Notes: a model not told the origin generated them from the letters alone. A stretch of 64,000 bases of DNA from Micromonospora sp. NBC_01813 (GCF_035917335.1 NZ_CP109067.1:1428501-1492500); one strand, 5' to 3'; positions 26,673 to 35,547 are shown, counted from the first letter of the stretch. Numbers and translations are program-made.

Positions 26673-28306
26673 CTGGACGTAACTGCGGCGCGGGCGGTCG
26701 CGGCGTCCGGGGCGGCCAGCGCGGCCTGCGCCAACTGCTGGCACTGCGCCAGGGTGTGGGCGGCGAGCGCGGCCCGCACCGCCGGCACCGAACGGGCCGA
26801 CATCGACAGGCTGGACACGCCGAGACCGGCCAGGACCACCGCCAGGGCCGGGTCGGCCGCTGCCTCGCCGCAGACACCGACCGGCTTGCCGAGGTCCGCA
26901 CCGGTCTTCGCGCAGGTGGCGATCAGCTCCAGCAGCGCCGGCTGCCAGGGGTCCAGCAGGTCGGCCAGGTCGCCGCACATCCGGTCGGCGGCGAACGTGT
27001 ACTGGCTCAGGTCGTTGGTGCCGATGCTGAGGAAGTCGACGTGGCGCAGCAGCGCCCCGGCGCGCAGCGCGGCGGCCGGCACCTCGACCATCGCGCCGAC
27101 CATCGGCAGCCCGACCGCCCGGGCCGCCTCGGCGAACTCGGCCGCCTCCGCCGGGGTGGTCACCATCGGCGCCATCACCCACACCTCGGCACCGGTCGCC
27201 CCGGCGGCCTGGGCGATCGCGGCGAGCTGGGTGCGCAGCACCTCCGGCCGGCGGCGTGCGGTGCGCAGACCACGTACGCCGAGTGCCGGATTCGGCTCCT
27301 CCCCGGCGTGCAGGAACGGCAGTGGTTTGTCGGCCCCGGCGTCCAGGGTGCGGACCACCACCTTGCGTCCCCCGGCGGCGGCGAACACCTTCGCGTACGC
27401 GGAGACCTGCTCGTCGTGCCCCGGCGGCTCGGTCCGGTCGAGGTAGAGCAGTTCGGTGCGGAACAGTCCGACCCCTTCGACATCGTCGACGAGATCGGCG
27501 GCCGAGCCGATGTTGGCCAGCAACGCCACCGGATGTCCGTCGGCGGTGCGGCCCGGTCCACTGGTCGAGGCCAGGTCCGCCTGCCGTTGCCGTTCGAGTC
27601 GCAGTGTCTCGGCGACCGTGTCGGCGTCCACCCCGGCGGTGACCGCCCCGGTGGCACCGTCGACGGTGATCAGGGTGCCGTCCGGCACGTCCAGGATGGC
27701 GGGGCAGCGGACCACCGCCGGCAGCCCGAGCGCGCGGGCCACGATGGTGGTGTGGCTGGTCGGCCCGCCGGCACCGGTGACCAGCGCGAGCACCCGGGTC
27801 GGGTCGAGCCCTGCGGTGTCCGCCGGTGCCAGATCGTGCGCGCTGAGGATGAACGGCACCCCGGGGTCCGGTACGCCCGGCATCGGCTGGCCCAGGCAGA
27901 CGGCCACCGCCCGGTCGCGCAGGTCGTCCAGGTCGGCGACCCGCTCGGCCAGGTAGCCGCCGGCGGCGGCGAAGGCGGCCCGGTGCTCGGCGAGCGCGGC
28001 GTCGATGGCGTGCGGGGCGTCCACGCCGGCGTCGACCTGGGCGGTCACTGCCTCCCGCAGCACCGGATCGTCAGCCATCATCACCTGGGCGCGCAGGATC
28101 TCGGCGGCCGTCGGGTCGGTGGCGGTGTCGGCCCGACGGCCGAGCTCGGAGGCGACCGACGCCAGCGCCGCCACCGCCCGCTGCGCCTCGGCCGACGGGT
28201 CATCGACCGCGACCGGATCGGGTAGCCGGGGTGCGGCGGCGACCCGGTGAACCGGGCCGGCGGCCAGCCCGGGGCTGACCCCCAGCCCGGTCAGCGGTTC
28301 AGACAT
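26669..28306 (-). CDS. ptsI: PTS enzyme I (phosphoenolpyruvate-protein phosphotransferase)
   Basis: A 545-residue cytoplasmic enzyme that takes phosphate from phosphoenolpyruvate and passes it to HPr. The phospho-histidine is in GGPTSHTTIVAR (His185). The PEP-binding domain shows RTELLYL, the DAGADKPLPF segment, GTNDLSQYTFAADR and the active-site Cys in VGVCGEAA. Its ATG lies inside the last codons of ptsH (8-base overlap), and it is the final gene of the PTS operon. The 3' end overlaps the convergent HAD gene by 4 bases. Confidence 0.95.
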   Translation of the reverse strand: MSEPLTGLGVSPGLAAGPVHRVAAAPRLPDPVAVDDPSAEAQRAVAALASVASELGRRADTATDPTAAEILRAQVMMADDPVLREAVTAQVDAGVDAPHAIDAALAEHRAAFAAAGGYLAERVADLDDLRDRAVAVCLGQPMPGVPDPGVPFILSAHDLAPADTAGLDPTRVLALVTGAGGPTSHTTIVARALGLPAVVRCPAILDVPDGTLITVDGATGAVTAGVDADTVAETLRLERQRQADLASTSGPGRTADGHPVALLANIGSAADLVDDVEGVGLFRTELLYLDRTEPPGHDEQVSAYAKVFAAAGGRKVVVRTLDAGADKPLPFLHAGEEPNPALGVRGLRTARRRPEVLRTQLAAIAQAAGATGAEVWVMAPMVTTPAEAAEFAEAARAVGLPMVGAMVEVPAAALRAGALLRHVDFLSIGTNDLSQYTFAADRMCGDLADLLDPWQPALLELIATCAKTGADLGKPVGVCGEAAADPALAVVLAGLGVSSLSMSARSVPAVRAALAAHTLAQCQQLAQAALAAPDAATARAAVTSS

Positions 28307-28625
28307 GGCCGGCCGCCGGGGCACCGGCACCCGAGGCTCCGGGGCCGGCGGTGTCGTCGGCCGCGTCGAGGTCGCGAGCCAGCAGCGCGGCGAGTTCGTC
28401 CAGGGCCGCCTCGGCGCCGTCACCCTCGGCTTCCAGGGTGACCTCGGTGCCCTTCTTCGCGCCGAGCGACAGCACCGAGAGCATGCTGCGGGCCGGTACG
28501 GCCGGCCGGTCACCGGCGCGGATGGTCACCGGCACGGGTGCGGTTGCGGCGGCTGCGACGAACAGTGCGGCCGGCCGGGCGTGCAGGCCGCTGGCGGATC
28601 CGACGGTGACGGTACGGGTAGGCAT
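28299..28625 (-). CDS. ptsH: PTS phosphocarrier protein HPr
   Basis: A 108-residue HPr with the active-site histidine in SGLHARPAA (His15) and a Ser47 region (ARSMLSVLSLG) at the position of the regulatory serine. A Gly/Ala/Pro-rich tail of about 18 residues extends past the usual 88-residue fold and is partly encoded in the overlap with ptsI. The ATG at 28625 follows GGAGG. It receives phosphate from enzyme I and donates it to the IIA encoded two genes upstream. Confidence 0.95.
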   Translation of the reverse strand: MPTRTVTVGSASGLHARPAALFVAAAATAPVPVTIRAGDRPAVPARSMLSVLSLGAKKGTEVTLEAEGDGAEAALDELAALLARDLDAADDTAGPGASGAGAPAAGHV

Positions 28626-28654
28626 GACTCGCCTCCTTCTTGTCCCTGGTGGGG

Positions 28655-29695
28655 TCAGGGTTCGATGGTGACTTTGATGGCTTCGCCGCGGGCGACCACG
28701 TCGAAGGCGTCCACGGCCTGGTCGAGCGGGAGCCGGTGGGTGATCAGGTCGGCGACCGGCACGGCACCGCTGGCGATCAGCGCGAGGGCCTCGGCGTTGT
28801 GCGCCGGGCTGGAGCCGTTGGCCCCGACGATCGTCAGCTCCCGGTAGTGGACCAGGTTGGAGTCGCAGGCGATGATCGGCTTGTCCTTCGGCAGACCGCC
28901 GAAGAAGCTGATCCGACCTTGCCGGGCGGCCATCTGCAGGGCCTGTTCCTGGGCCACGCCAGCGGCGGTGGCGGTGATGACCACGTCCGCGCCGCGCCCG
29001 TCGGTGAGCTTCTTGATTTCGTCGATGACGTCGGTCTCGGCGCCGCAGACGGTGGCGTCGGGGTGGACCAGCCCGGCGGCGAGGTCGAGACGTTCCCGGT
29101 TGACGTCGACCAGGAAGACCCGGGCGGCGCCGCGCGAGCGGGCCAGCCGTACGTGCAGACAGCCGATCGGGCCGGAACCCATGATCACGACGTCGTCGCC
29201 CTCGCCGACACCGGCCAGGTTCTGGCCGTTGAGTACGCAGGCCAGCGGCTCGGCGACGGACGCCTCGGCGTAACTGACCTCGTCGGGGATGCGGTTGAGG
29301 CCGTCGACCGCGAGCACCTTGGCGGGTACCACCATGTGCTCGGCGAATCCGCCGTCGTAGTGGTAGCCCATCGACTCCTGGTTCGGGCAGACCGTCATCC
29401 GGCCGCGCCGGCACTCGGCGCAGGTGCCGCAGGGGATCGCGGCGATGACCTGGACCCGGTCACCGGCCTGCCAGCCGGTGACGTCGGCCCCGACCTCGAC
29501 GACCTCACCGGCGATCTCGTGCCCCATCACCCGGGGCGGTGAGATGTGGTGGTGGCCGAAGTTGCGGATCTTGACGTCGGTGCCGCAGGTCGAACAGGCC
29601 CGGACGCGGATCTTGACGTCTGCGGGGCCCGGCTGCGGCTCCGGTGCCTCCTCGATCCGGACGTCGCCGGGGGAGTGGAACCGGACGACCTTCAT
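28655..29695 (-). CDS. Zinc-dependent polyol (phosphate) dehydrogenase
   Basis: A 346-residue medium-chain dehydrogenase. Catalytic zinc ligands are seen in RACSTCGTD and MGHEIAG. The structural-zinc cysteines lie in PCGTCAECRRGRMTVC, and the NAD-binding motif is GSGPIGCLHV. The gene sits between PTS IIA (4-base ATGA-type overlap) and HPr, so its substrate is probably the phosphorylated hexitol delivered by this PTS, for example mannitol- or sorbitol-type phosphate to a ketose phosphate. That role is inference. Canonical mannitol-1-phosphate dehydrogenase is a different family and is absent here. Confidence 0.8.
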   Translation of the reverse strand: MKVVRFHSPGDVRIEEAPEPQPGPADVKIRVRACSTCGTDVKIRNFGHHHISPPRVMGHEIAGEVVEVGADVTGWQAGDRVQVIAAIPCGTCAECRRGRMTVCPNQESMGYHYDGGFAEHMVVPAKVLAVDGLNRIPDEVSYAEASVAEPLACVLNGQNLAGVGEGDDVVIMGSGPIGCLHVRLARSRGAARVFLVDVNRERLDLAAGLVHPDATVCGAETDVIDEIKKLTDGRGADVVITATAAGVAQEQALQMAARQGRISFFGGLPKDKPIIACDSNLVHYRELTIVGANGSSPAHNAEALALIASGAVPVADLITHRLPLDQAVDAFDVVARGEAIKVTIEP

Positions 29696-30159
29696 GGGGA
29701 GTTCTCCTCTCGCACCGGCGCCAGCAGCCGGAGTACGTCGTCGATCTCGGTGGCCTCGCGAAGCTCGCGGGCCTTGTCGGGGTCGAGCAGGATCTCGGCG
29801 AGCGCGGCGAGCAGTTCGACGTGGCCGTCACCACGGGCGGCGATGGCCACGCAGACGGTGACCTGCGCGCCGTCCCAGTCGACCCCGTCGGGGAACCGCA
29901 GGACGGCGAGCGCGTCGCGGCGTACCGCTTCCTTGCTGGCCAGGGTGCCGTGCGGGATCGCGACGCCTTCGCCGACGTAGGTGGAGATGGACCGCTCGCG
30001 TTCCAGCATCGCGGCGACGTACTCGTCGGTCACCGCCCCGGTCTCGACCAGGACCTCGCCGCAGCGACGGATCGCCGCGATCCGGTCGCCGGCCTGCTCG
30101 GTGAGCCGGACGGCCCGGCGCTCGAGCAGAGCGCCGGGGTCCAGTTGTGGGTCAGCCAT
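29692..30159 (-). CDS. mtlF: PTS IIA component, mannitol/fructitol class
   Basis: A 155-residue IIA domain with the phospho-histidine in AIPHGT. It accepts phosphate from HPr and hands it to the separate IIB. ATG 30159 is used because CAGGGTGG lies 8-9 bases upstream; an in-frame GTG at 30171 is possible. It overlaps the IIB gene by 8 bases and the dehydrogenase gene by 4. Confidence 0.88.
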   Translation of the reverse strand: MADPQLDPGALLERRAVRLTEQAGDRIAAIRRCGEVLVETGAVTDEYVAAMLERERSISTYVGEGVAIPHGTLASKEAVRRDALAVLRFPDGVDWDGAQVTVCVAIAARGDGHVELLAALAEILLDPDKARELREATEIDDVLRLLAPVREENSP

Positions 30160-30460
30160 CGAGTTGGCCACCCTGTTGCACGGTCGCGACCAGTCGGGCG
30201 ACCGCCGGGTCGCCGATGAAGATCTGCACTGGGACGATCACCTTGCCGGGGGCGCTGCCCCGGGCCCGTTCGGCCAGGCCCTGGTGGCAGACGATGACGT
30301 CGGCGTCGGCGGGGATCGAGTTCACCGGGGTGTGCTCGACCGTGACCTCGTGCTTCTTCAGCTGCTTGCGCAGCTGACTGGCGAGCATCACGCTGCTGCC
30401 CATGCCGGCGTCGCAGGCGACGACGACCTTGCGGATGTCCTGGGCGTTGATGGTGGCCAT
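30152..30460 (-). CDS. PTS IIB component, mannitol class
   Basis: A 102-residue free-standing IIB with the phospho-cysteine loop CDAGMGSSVM at residues 16-25. In enterobacteria this domain is fused within MtlA, whereas here IIC, IIB and IIA are three genes. GGAGG lies 11 bases before the ATG. It relays phosphate from IIA to the sugar bound by IIC. Confidence 0.9.
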   Translation of the reverse strand: MATINAQDIRKVVVACDAGMGSSVMLASQLRKQLKKHEVTVEHTPVNSIPADADVIVCHQGLAERARGSAPGKVIVPVQIFIGDPAVARLVATVQQGGQLDG

Positions 30461-30492
30461 GGGTCACATGCCTCCGTGGTCGCGGGTCGGAT

Positions 30493-31656
30493 TCAGTAGG
30501 TGTTCGGGGCGGAACGGTAGGTGTGCGCCCCGGTGCCGGCCTCAGCGCCGGACTGGTAGTCCGGGGTCGCTGCCTGCGGACCGGTGCTCTCCTCGATCGG
30601 CTCCTTGCCCTCACCGCGGCCGAAGCCGAGCAGCACCGAGGCGACCGCGAAGGTCACCGCGGCGGAGATGATCACGCCGAGCAGGACCGGGAACCAGCCC
30701 CCTCGGGGGGTGGCGATCAGGTAGGCGAAGATGCTGCCCGGTGACGGTGTGGCGACCAGCCCGGCGCCGGTGATCATGAAGGTCCAGACACCGGCGGCAC
30801 CACCAGCGATCATGGCGAGGATCAGCCGCGGCTTCATCAGCACGTACGGGAAGTAGATCTCGTGGATGCCGCCGAGGAAGTGGATGATGATCGCGGCCGG
30901 GGTGCTGGCCCGCAGCAGCCGGGGGCCGAAGAGCAGGAAGGCGACCAGCAGGCCGAGGCCCGGGCCGGGGTTCGACTCGATCATGAACAGGATCGACTTG
31001 CCGTCTTCGGCCGCCTCGGCGACACCCAGCGGACCGAACACCCCGTGGTTGATCGCGTTGTTGAGGAACAGCACCTTGGCTGGCTCGACCAGGATCGACA
31101 CGAACGGCAACAGGCTGTGGGTGACCATCCAGTCGACTGCGGAACCGGCGGCGTCGGTGGCGGCTTCGACCACCGGGCCGATCGCCAACACACCGACGAG
31201 CGCCATCGCGCCGCCGATGATGCCGGACGAGAAGTTGTTGATCAGCATCTCGAAGCCGGCCGGAACCTTGTCCTCGATCAAGCCGTCGAAGAGCTTCAGC
31301 AGGTACGCCGTCAGCGGTCCGATAAGCATCGCACCGAGGAACATCGGCACATCCGCGCCGACGATGATGCCGACCGTTGCGACCGCGCCGACCACCGCGC
31401 CGCGCTGGCCGTGCACCAGCCGACCGCCGGTGTAGCCGATCAGGATCGGCAGCAGGCTGGCGATCATCGGGCCGACCAGTTCGCCCAGGGTCTCGTTCGG
31501 GAAGTAGCCGGTGGGGATGAACAGCGCGGTGATCAGACCCCAGGCGATGAAGGCCCCGATGTTGGGCATCACCATGCCGGCGAGGTATCCGCCGAGTCTC
31601 TGGACGGCGGCCTTGACCCCGGTGCCCTGCACCTGGGGGGTGTACTCGGTGGCCAT
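30493..31656 (-). CDS. PTS IIC membrane component, mannitol class
   Basis: A 387-residue permease of the mannitol/fructitol family: Gly-rich N-terminus (GGYLAMGMVMPNIGAFIAW-like segment), about eight membrane segments, and the conserved FLNNAINHGVFGPLG, ESNPGPGLG and GGIHEIYFPYVLM blocks that bind and translocate the polyol. The C-terminal 45 residues are a soluble tail without a IIB domain. AAGGAG precedes the ATG. Seventy bases separate it from fruK upstream. Confidence 0.9.
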   Translation of the reverse strand: MATEYTPQVQGTGVKAAVQRLGGYLAGMVMPNIGAFIAWGLITALFIPTGYFPNETLGELVGPMIASLLPILIGYTGGRLVHGQRGAVVGAVATVGIIVGADVPMFLGAMLIGPLTAYLLKLFDGLIEDKVPAGFEMLINNFSSGIIGGAMALVGVLAIGPVVEAATDAAGSAVDWMVTHSLLPFVSILVEPAKVLFLNNAINHGVFGPLGVAEAAEDGKSILFMIESNPGPGLGLLVAFLLFGPRLLRASTPAAIIIHFLGGIHEIYFPYVLMKPRLILAMIAGGAAGVWTFMITGAGLVATPSPGSIFAYLIATPRGGWFPVLLGVIISAAVTFAVASVLLGFGRGEGKEPIEESTGPQAATPDYQSGAEAGTGAHTYRSAPNTY

Positions 31657-31726
31657 GGTCTGCTGCTCCTTCTATATGTGGGGGTTAGGGGTAGGTGATT
31701 GGTGTCGGGTCACCGGGGGTGAGGGG

Positions 31727-32671
31727 TCACCCCCGGGTGACGAGCTGTTGGAGGTCGTCCGGACGCGGGTGCAGACGTACCGCGTGTCGGCGTAGATCGG
31801 CCGGTCCGGGCATCCGGCTGCCCGGCAGGCTGACCGCCGCCGCGCCCCAGGCCAACCCTTCGGCCAGGGCAGCCGGCCCGCTGGCGCCGGCGGCGAGGAA
31901 TCCCGCCAGCAGCGCGTCGCCGGCGCCGACGGTGCTGCGCGGCCGGTCGACCGGTGAGTCCCCGGTGCGGACGCCGTCGGCGTCGACCAGCACGGCACCG
32001 TCGGCACCGAGGCTGGCCAGTACGGTGCCGGCGCCCCAGCCGCGTATTTCTTCGGCGGCGCCGACAACGTCGTCGAGGGTGGGCAGTTGTCGTCCGACGG
32101 CCTCGGCCAGCTCCTCCCGGTTCGGCTTGACCAGTGCGGCGCCGGCCTCGGCGGCGGCCCGCAGCGGCGGCCCGCTGGTGTCGACAGTCAGCCGTAGTCC
32201 GGCGTCGACCAGCCGCCGGCACAGCTGTGCGAAGGAGTCGACCGGCAGTCCCGGTGGGAGGCTGCCGCAGACCACCACCCAGTCGGCGCGGTCGGCGGTG
32301 TCCAGCAGCCGTGCGGTGATCGCCTCGAACTCGCCGCAGCTCAGCTGCGGACCGGGTTCGTTGACCTTCGTGACGGTGCCGTCCGGCTCGGCCAGGGTGA
32401 GGTTGGACCGGGTCCGCCCGGCGATCGGTACGGTGACGACCTCGACGCCCTCGGCTGCCAGCAACCGGACGAGTTGCCCGCCCTCGTCGCCGCCGCACGG
32501 CAGCACCGCCACCGACGGTACGCCGTTGGCCAGCAGCGCCCGGGACACGTTGACGCCTTTGCCGCCGGGGTCGAGTCGCGCCCCGGTGGCCCGGATCACC
32601 TCGCCACGGACGAGGTCGTCGATCTCGACGGCCCGGTCGAGGCTCGGGTTGAGGGTGAGGGTGAGGATCAT
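31727..32671 (-). CDS. fruK: 1-phosphofructokinase-type PfkB kinase
   Basis: A 314-residue PfkB-family kinase with the substrate loop GGKGVNVSRAL near residue 38 and the catalytic signature STVGAGDALLAGFLA with the catalytic Asp. The overall layout (TLTLNPSLDRAVEI start) matches FruK, which converts fructose 1-phosphate to fructose 1,6-bisphosphate. Its ATG overlaps the deoR stop. A fructose-1-phosphate kinase beside a mannitol-class PTS suggests either that the PTS also carries fructose or that the kinase uses another hexose phosphate. Confidence 0.85.
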   Translation of the reverse strand: MILTLTLNPSLDRAVEIDDLVRGEVIRATGARLDPGGKGVNVSRALLANGVPSVAVLPCGGDEGGQLVRLLAAEGVEVVTVPIAGRTRSNLTLAEPDGTVTKVNEPGPQLSCGEFEAITARLLDTADRADWVVVCGSLPPGLPVDSFAQLCRRLVDAGLRLTVDTSGPPLRAAAEAGAALVKPNREELAEAVGRQLPTLDDVVGAAEEIRGWGAGTVLASLGADGAVLVDADGVRTGDSPVDRPRSTVGAGDALLAGFLAAGASGPAALAEGLAWGAAAVSLPGSRMPGPADLRRHAVRLHPRPDDLQQLVTRG

Positions 32672-33429
32672 GCCCGCACCACCCGAGGGCCGGCGGTCTC
32701 CACTTCGGCGACGAGGTCCTCGTTCAGCCCAGCGTCGGTGATCAGCAGGTCGATGTCGGCCAGCCGGCCGAACCGGGCCAGGTAGTCGTTGCCGACCTTG
32801 GTGTGGTCGGCGAGCACGATCGACCGGCGTGCGGCACCGATCATCGCTCGCTTCACGGCGGCCTCGGCCGGGTCCGGGGTGGTCAGGCCCCGCTCCACCG
32901 AGCAGCCGTTGGTGCCGAGGAAGGCGACGTCGACGTAGATGTCGGCGAGTGGACGCAGCGCCCAGTCGTCGACGGTCGCCATCGTCCGGGCGCGTACCCG
33001 CCCGCCGAGCAGCAGCACGTGCAGGTTGTTGCGGGCGCTGAGCGTGGTGGCCAGCGCCGGCGAGTTGACCACCACGGTGAGCTCCCGGTCGGTCGGCAGT
33101 ACCTGCGCCAACCGGGCGGTGGTGGTGCCGGCGTCCAGGATGATCGCCCCTTCTTCGGGCAGCTCGGCCACGGCGGCCTTGGCGATCCGTTCCTTCTCGG
33201 AGGTGAGGACGGTGTCCCGGGTGGCCAGGGCCGGCTCGAAACCGATCCGTTCCACCGGGATCGCCCCGCCGTGCACCCGGCGCAGCACTCCGGCCCGTTC
33301 CAGGCTGGTGAGGTCACGCCGGATCGTCTCGGCGGTCACGTTCAGTGACTCGGCGAGTGCGGTCACGTCGACTCGCCCGTTGGCCCGAGCGAGCCGGGTG
33401 ATCTCCTGCTGCCGCTCCTCGGCGTACAT
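32668..33429 (-). CDS. DeoR/GlpR-family regulator of the PTS operon
   Basis: A 253-residue repressor: N-terminal DeoR helix-turn-helix (RQQEITRLARANGRVDVTALAE, recognition helix VTAETIRRDLTSLERAGVLRR, then VHGGAI) and a C-terminal sugar-phosphate-sensing domain (ILDAGTTTARLAQ; FLGTNGCSVERGLTTPD). It is the first gene of the operon and overlaps fruK by 4 bases. Fructose 1-phosphate or a related ester is the likely effector, by family analogy. Three TGAARC direct repeats lie immediately upstream of the ATG, and no clear ribosome site separates them. Confidence 0.9.
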   Translation of the reverse strand: MYAEERQQEITRLARANGRVDVTALAESLNVTAETIRRDLTSLERAGVLRRVHGGAIPVERIGFEPALATRDTVLTSEKERIAKAAVAELPEEGAIILDAGTTTARLAQVLPTDRELTVVVNSPALATTLSARNNLHVLLLGGRVRARTMATVDDWALRPLADIYVDVAFLGTNGCSVERGLTTPDPAEAAVKRAMIGAARRSIVLADHTKVGNDYLARFGRLADIDLLITDAGLNEDLVAEVETAGPRVVRA

Positions 33430-33432
33430 GTG

Positions 33433-33459
33433 GTTTCACCGCCGTTTCATTTTGCTTCA
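33433..33459 (-). promoter_or_regulatory. Triple direct repeat, DeoR-type operator
   Basis: On the minus strand TGAAGC, TGAAAC and TGAAAC occur at 33454-33459, 33444-33449 and 33433-33438, spaced 10 and 11 bases, so all face one side of the helix. They end 3 bases before the deoR ATG. Likely autoregulatory site for the whole PTS operon. Confidence 0.5.
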
Positions 33460-33633
33460 GGTTTGTTTACGCCCGAGTCTGTGGGATGTCAATACCTTGG
33501 CCGGAACGAATTCTGATCTTGACCACTTGGATGACCTGCGGGTTCGCCGGCAGCAGCGAGTCGGCCCTGCCGGTGCCGTTCGTCGGGCCGCGGCCGCACC
33601 GTTCTGGTGGCCGGCCGGGAGCTATCGGCCGGC

Positions 33634-33670
33634 CCGGATGAGAGGGCTCTCATCCGGACCTCATAGGTCC
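33634..33670. promoter_or_regulatory. Inverted and direct repeats upstream of the two-component operon
   Basis: CCGGATGAGAG and CTCTCATCCGG form a perfect 11-bp inverted repeat with a 2-base spacer (33634-33657). GGACCT-CAT-AGGTCC follows (33656-33670). CTCAT recurs at 33649 and 33660 with an 11-base period, the layout of OmpR-family operators. The repeats end 28 bases before the first gene of the operon and may be bound by its own response regulator. Confidence 0.45.
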
Positions 33671-33698
33671 TGCCGGACGGACGGCTCAGACTGAGGCG

Positions 33699-34058
33699 AT
33701 GGGAGTGCAGAAGACCGCGACCGGGGTGGGGCTGGCCGGGCTGGCCGGGCTCTTCCTGGCTGTGGGCATACCGGCGTTGATTCCGCCCCCGACGGTCCCG
33801 GTGCTGGAGATCGTCACCCCGATCGGTCTCGTGGCCGATGACCCGCAATCGCAGGGGGCGGGTCCGCAGCGTGCTGCCGTGCGGCAGGAGGCACCGGCGG
33901 CCCGGGCACCGTCACCAGCGCTGTCGCCGCGCACAGCGGTGGCACCCGACGGCGACGGCGACGCGGACGACGATGATGTAGCGAGCGACGACGATGATGT
34001 ACGGGCCGATGACGACGACGCGGACGACGACGATGTAGGGGACGATGACGACGACTGA
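33699..34058 (+). CDS. Small membrane-anchored poly-aspartate protein
   Basis: A 119-residue protein: a hydrophobic N-terminal segment (VGLAGLAGLFLAVGIPALI) that is a signal anchor or signal peptide, a Pro/Ala-rich middle, and a tail from about residue 82 made of (D)4-type clusters separated by Ala, Val, Gly or Arg. Nothing in the tail resembles EF-hands, but the charge density suggests binding of divalent cations. The end overlaps the histidine kinase gene by 14 bases, so it is translationally coupled to it and probably modulates or reports to the sensor. I do not recognise a family. CTGAGGCG precedes the ATG. Confidence 0.65.
   Translation: MGVQKTATGVGLAGLAGLFLAVGIPALIPPPTVPVLEIVTPIGLVADDPQSQGAGPQRAAVRQEAPAARAPSPALSPRTAVAPDGDGDADDDDVASDDDDVRADDDDADDDDVGDDDDD
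33951..34056 (+). repeat. GAC/GAT-rich coding repeat
   Basis: Imperfect repeats of GACGACGATGATGTA-like units encode the aspartate clusters of the small acidic protein and continue into its overlap with the kinase start. Confidence 0.7.
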
Positions 34059-35547
34059 GACCGTCGGCCAGGGCTGGCGGCCGGCCTTCGGCCTGCGGTT
34101 GCGGCTGCTCGGCTGGGCCCTGGTGCTGCTCGCCGTCGCCAGCCTCACGTCGGTGGTGGTGGTCCGCCAAGTGTTGATCAACCAACTGGAGAACCGCACC
34201 ACCGCGGACATGCGGCAGGAGGCCGCGGAGTTCCGCCGGCTCGCCAACGGGCTCGACCCGGCCACTGGCGCGCCGTTCGGCGCCGATCTGCCGGCGATCG
34301 CCGACACCTATCTACTGCGCAACGAGCCACAGTCCGGCGAGGTGGTGCTGATCTTCGTCGACGGCGCCCACTACCGCAGCACCGTCGACGCCCCGCACGA
34401 TCTCACCCGTGACGCCGAGCTGGTCAGCCAGTGGACCCGGGCGACCGACAGCGGATTCGGCGGCAGCCGCGACACTCCGGCCGGTGCCGCACGTTGGCTG
34501 GTCATGCCGATCACCGTCGATCGCGCCACCCGTGGCCAGGTGGTGATCGCGCAGTTCGACGCGGAACGACGTGCCGAGATCGACCGCGCGGTCGCCACGA
34601 TGGCACTCGCCTGCCTCCTGGTGATCGTCGTGGTGGCGGCCGGGGGTTACCTGGCGATGGGACGGGCGCTGCGGCCGTTGCGGGCCGTCACGGAAACGGC
34701 CCGCACCATCGAGGAGTCCGACCTATCCCGACGGATCGAGGTGACCGGCAGCGACGAGGTCGCCGACCTGGCCCGTACCTTCAACGCCATGGTCGGCCGC
34801 CTGCAGCGGGCATTCGCCACCCAACGCGCCTTCATCAGCGACGCCGGCCACGAGCTGCGTACCCCGATCACCATCGTGCGCGGGCATCTGGAGCTGATGG
34901 GCGACGATCCGGAGGACCGCCGGGAGACCGTCGCGCTGGTCACCGACGAGCTGGACCGGATGAACCGCATGGTCAACGACCTGCTGATGCTTGCCCGGGC
35001 GGAGCAGCCGGACTTCCTCCAGCCCCAGTCGGTGGAACTCGTCGAGCTCGTCACCGACGTCTACGTCAAGGCGACCGCGCTCGGGGAGCGCGACTGGCGC
35101 CTCGGCGAGCTTGCCGAGGTACGGGTGCGGGCCGACCCGCAACGACTCACCCAGGCGCTGATGCAGTTGGCCCAGAATGCCGTCCAGTTCACCGAAAACG
35201 ACGACGCGATCGAGATCGCCGTGCAGCTTGTCGGCGACCGGGTGCGGCTGAGCGTCACCGACACCGGAATCGGGATCGCGCCGCAGGACCAGGCACGCAT
35301 CTTCGAGCGGTTCGCCCGTACCGACCGAAGTCGCCATGCCGAGGGTGCGGGCCTCGGCCTCGCCATCGTCGCGGCCATCGCCGTCGCCCATCGGGGTGAG
35401 GTGTCGGTGCAGAGCGCGCCGGGGATCGGCTCCACCTTCGCGATCGTCCTGCCGCTGGAGGCGTCCGCGACCGCTGTGGTGGCAGGCGTACCGATGGCGG
35501 TCCTGGTGCCCCGCGAGGCCGAGGCCGATCTGGAGGAGACCCGGTGA
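34045..35547 (+). CDS. Sensor histidine kinase
   Basis: A 500-residue membrane kinase: first span LLGWALVLLAVASLTSVVVV (near residue 18), an extracytoplasmic region of about 140 residues, second span CLLVIVVVAAGGYLAM, HAMP linker, H-box SDAGHELRTPITIVRGHLELM with the phospho-His, N-box LMQLAQNAVQFTEN, and G-boxes VTDTGIGIAPQDQ and GAGLGLAIV. It phosphorylates the OmpR-type regulator encoded next (4-base overlap). The poly-Asp protein encoded just upstream is the probable sensory partner. AGGGG lies close to the ATG. Confidence 0.93.
   Translation: MTTTETVGQGWRPAFGLRLRLLGWALVLLAVASLTSVVVVRQVLINQLENRTTADMRQEAAEFRRLANGLDPATGAPFGADLPAIADTYLLRNEPQSGEVVLIFVDGAHYRSTVDAPHDLTRDAELVSQWTRATDSGFGGSRDTPAGAARWLVMPITVDRATRGQVVIAQFDAERRAEIDRAVATMALACLLVIVVVAAGGYLAMGRALRPLRAVTETARTIEESDLSRRIEVTGSDEVADLARTFNAMVGRLQRAFATQRAFISDAGHELRTPITIVRGHLELMGDDPEDRRETVALVTDELDRMNRMVNDLLMLARAEQPDFLQPQSVELVELVTDVYVKATALGERDWRLGELAEVRVRADPQRLTQALMQLAQNAVQFTENDDAIEIAVQLVGDRVRLSVTDTGIGIAPQDQARIFERFARTDRSRHAEGAGLGLAIVAAIAVAHRGEVSVQSAPGIGSTFAIVLPLEASATAVVAGVPMAVLVPREAEADLEETR

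Noticed and set aside
26345-28225. A 626-codon plus-strand open frame opposite ptsI
   Set aside because: Antisense shadow; enzyme I motifs on the minus strand are complete.
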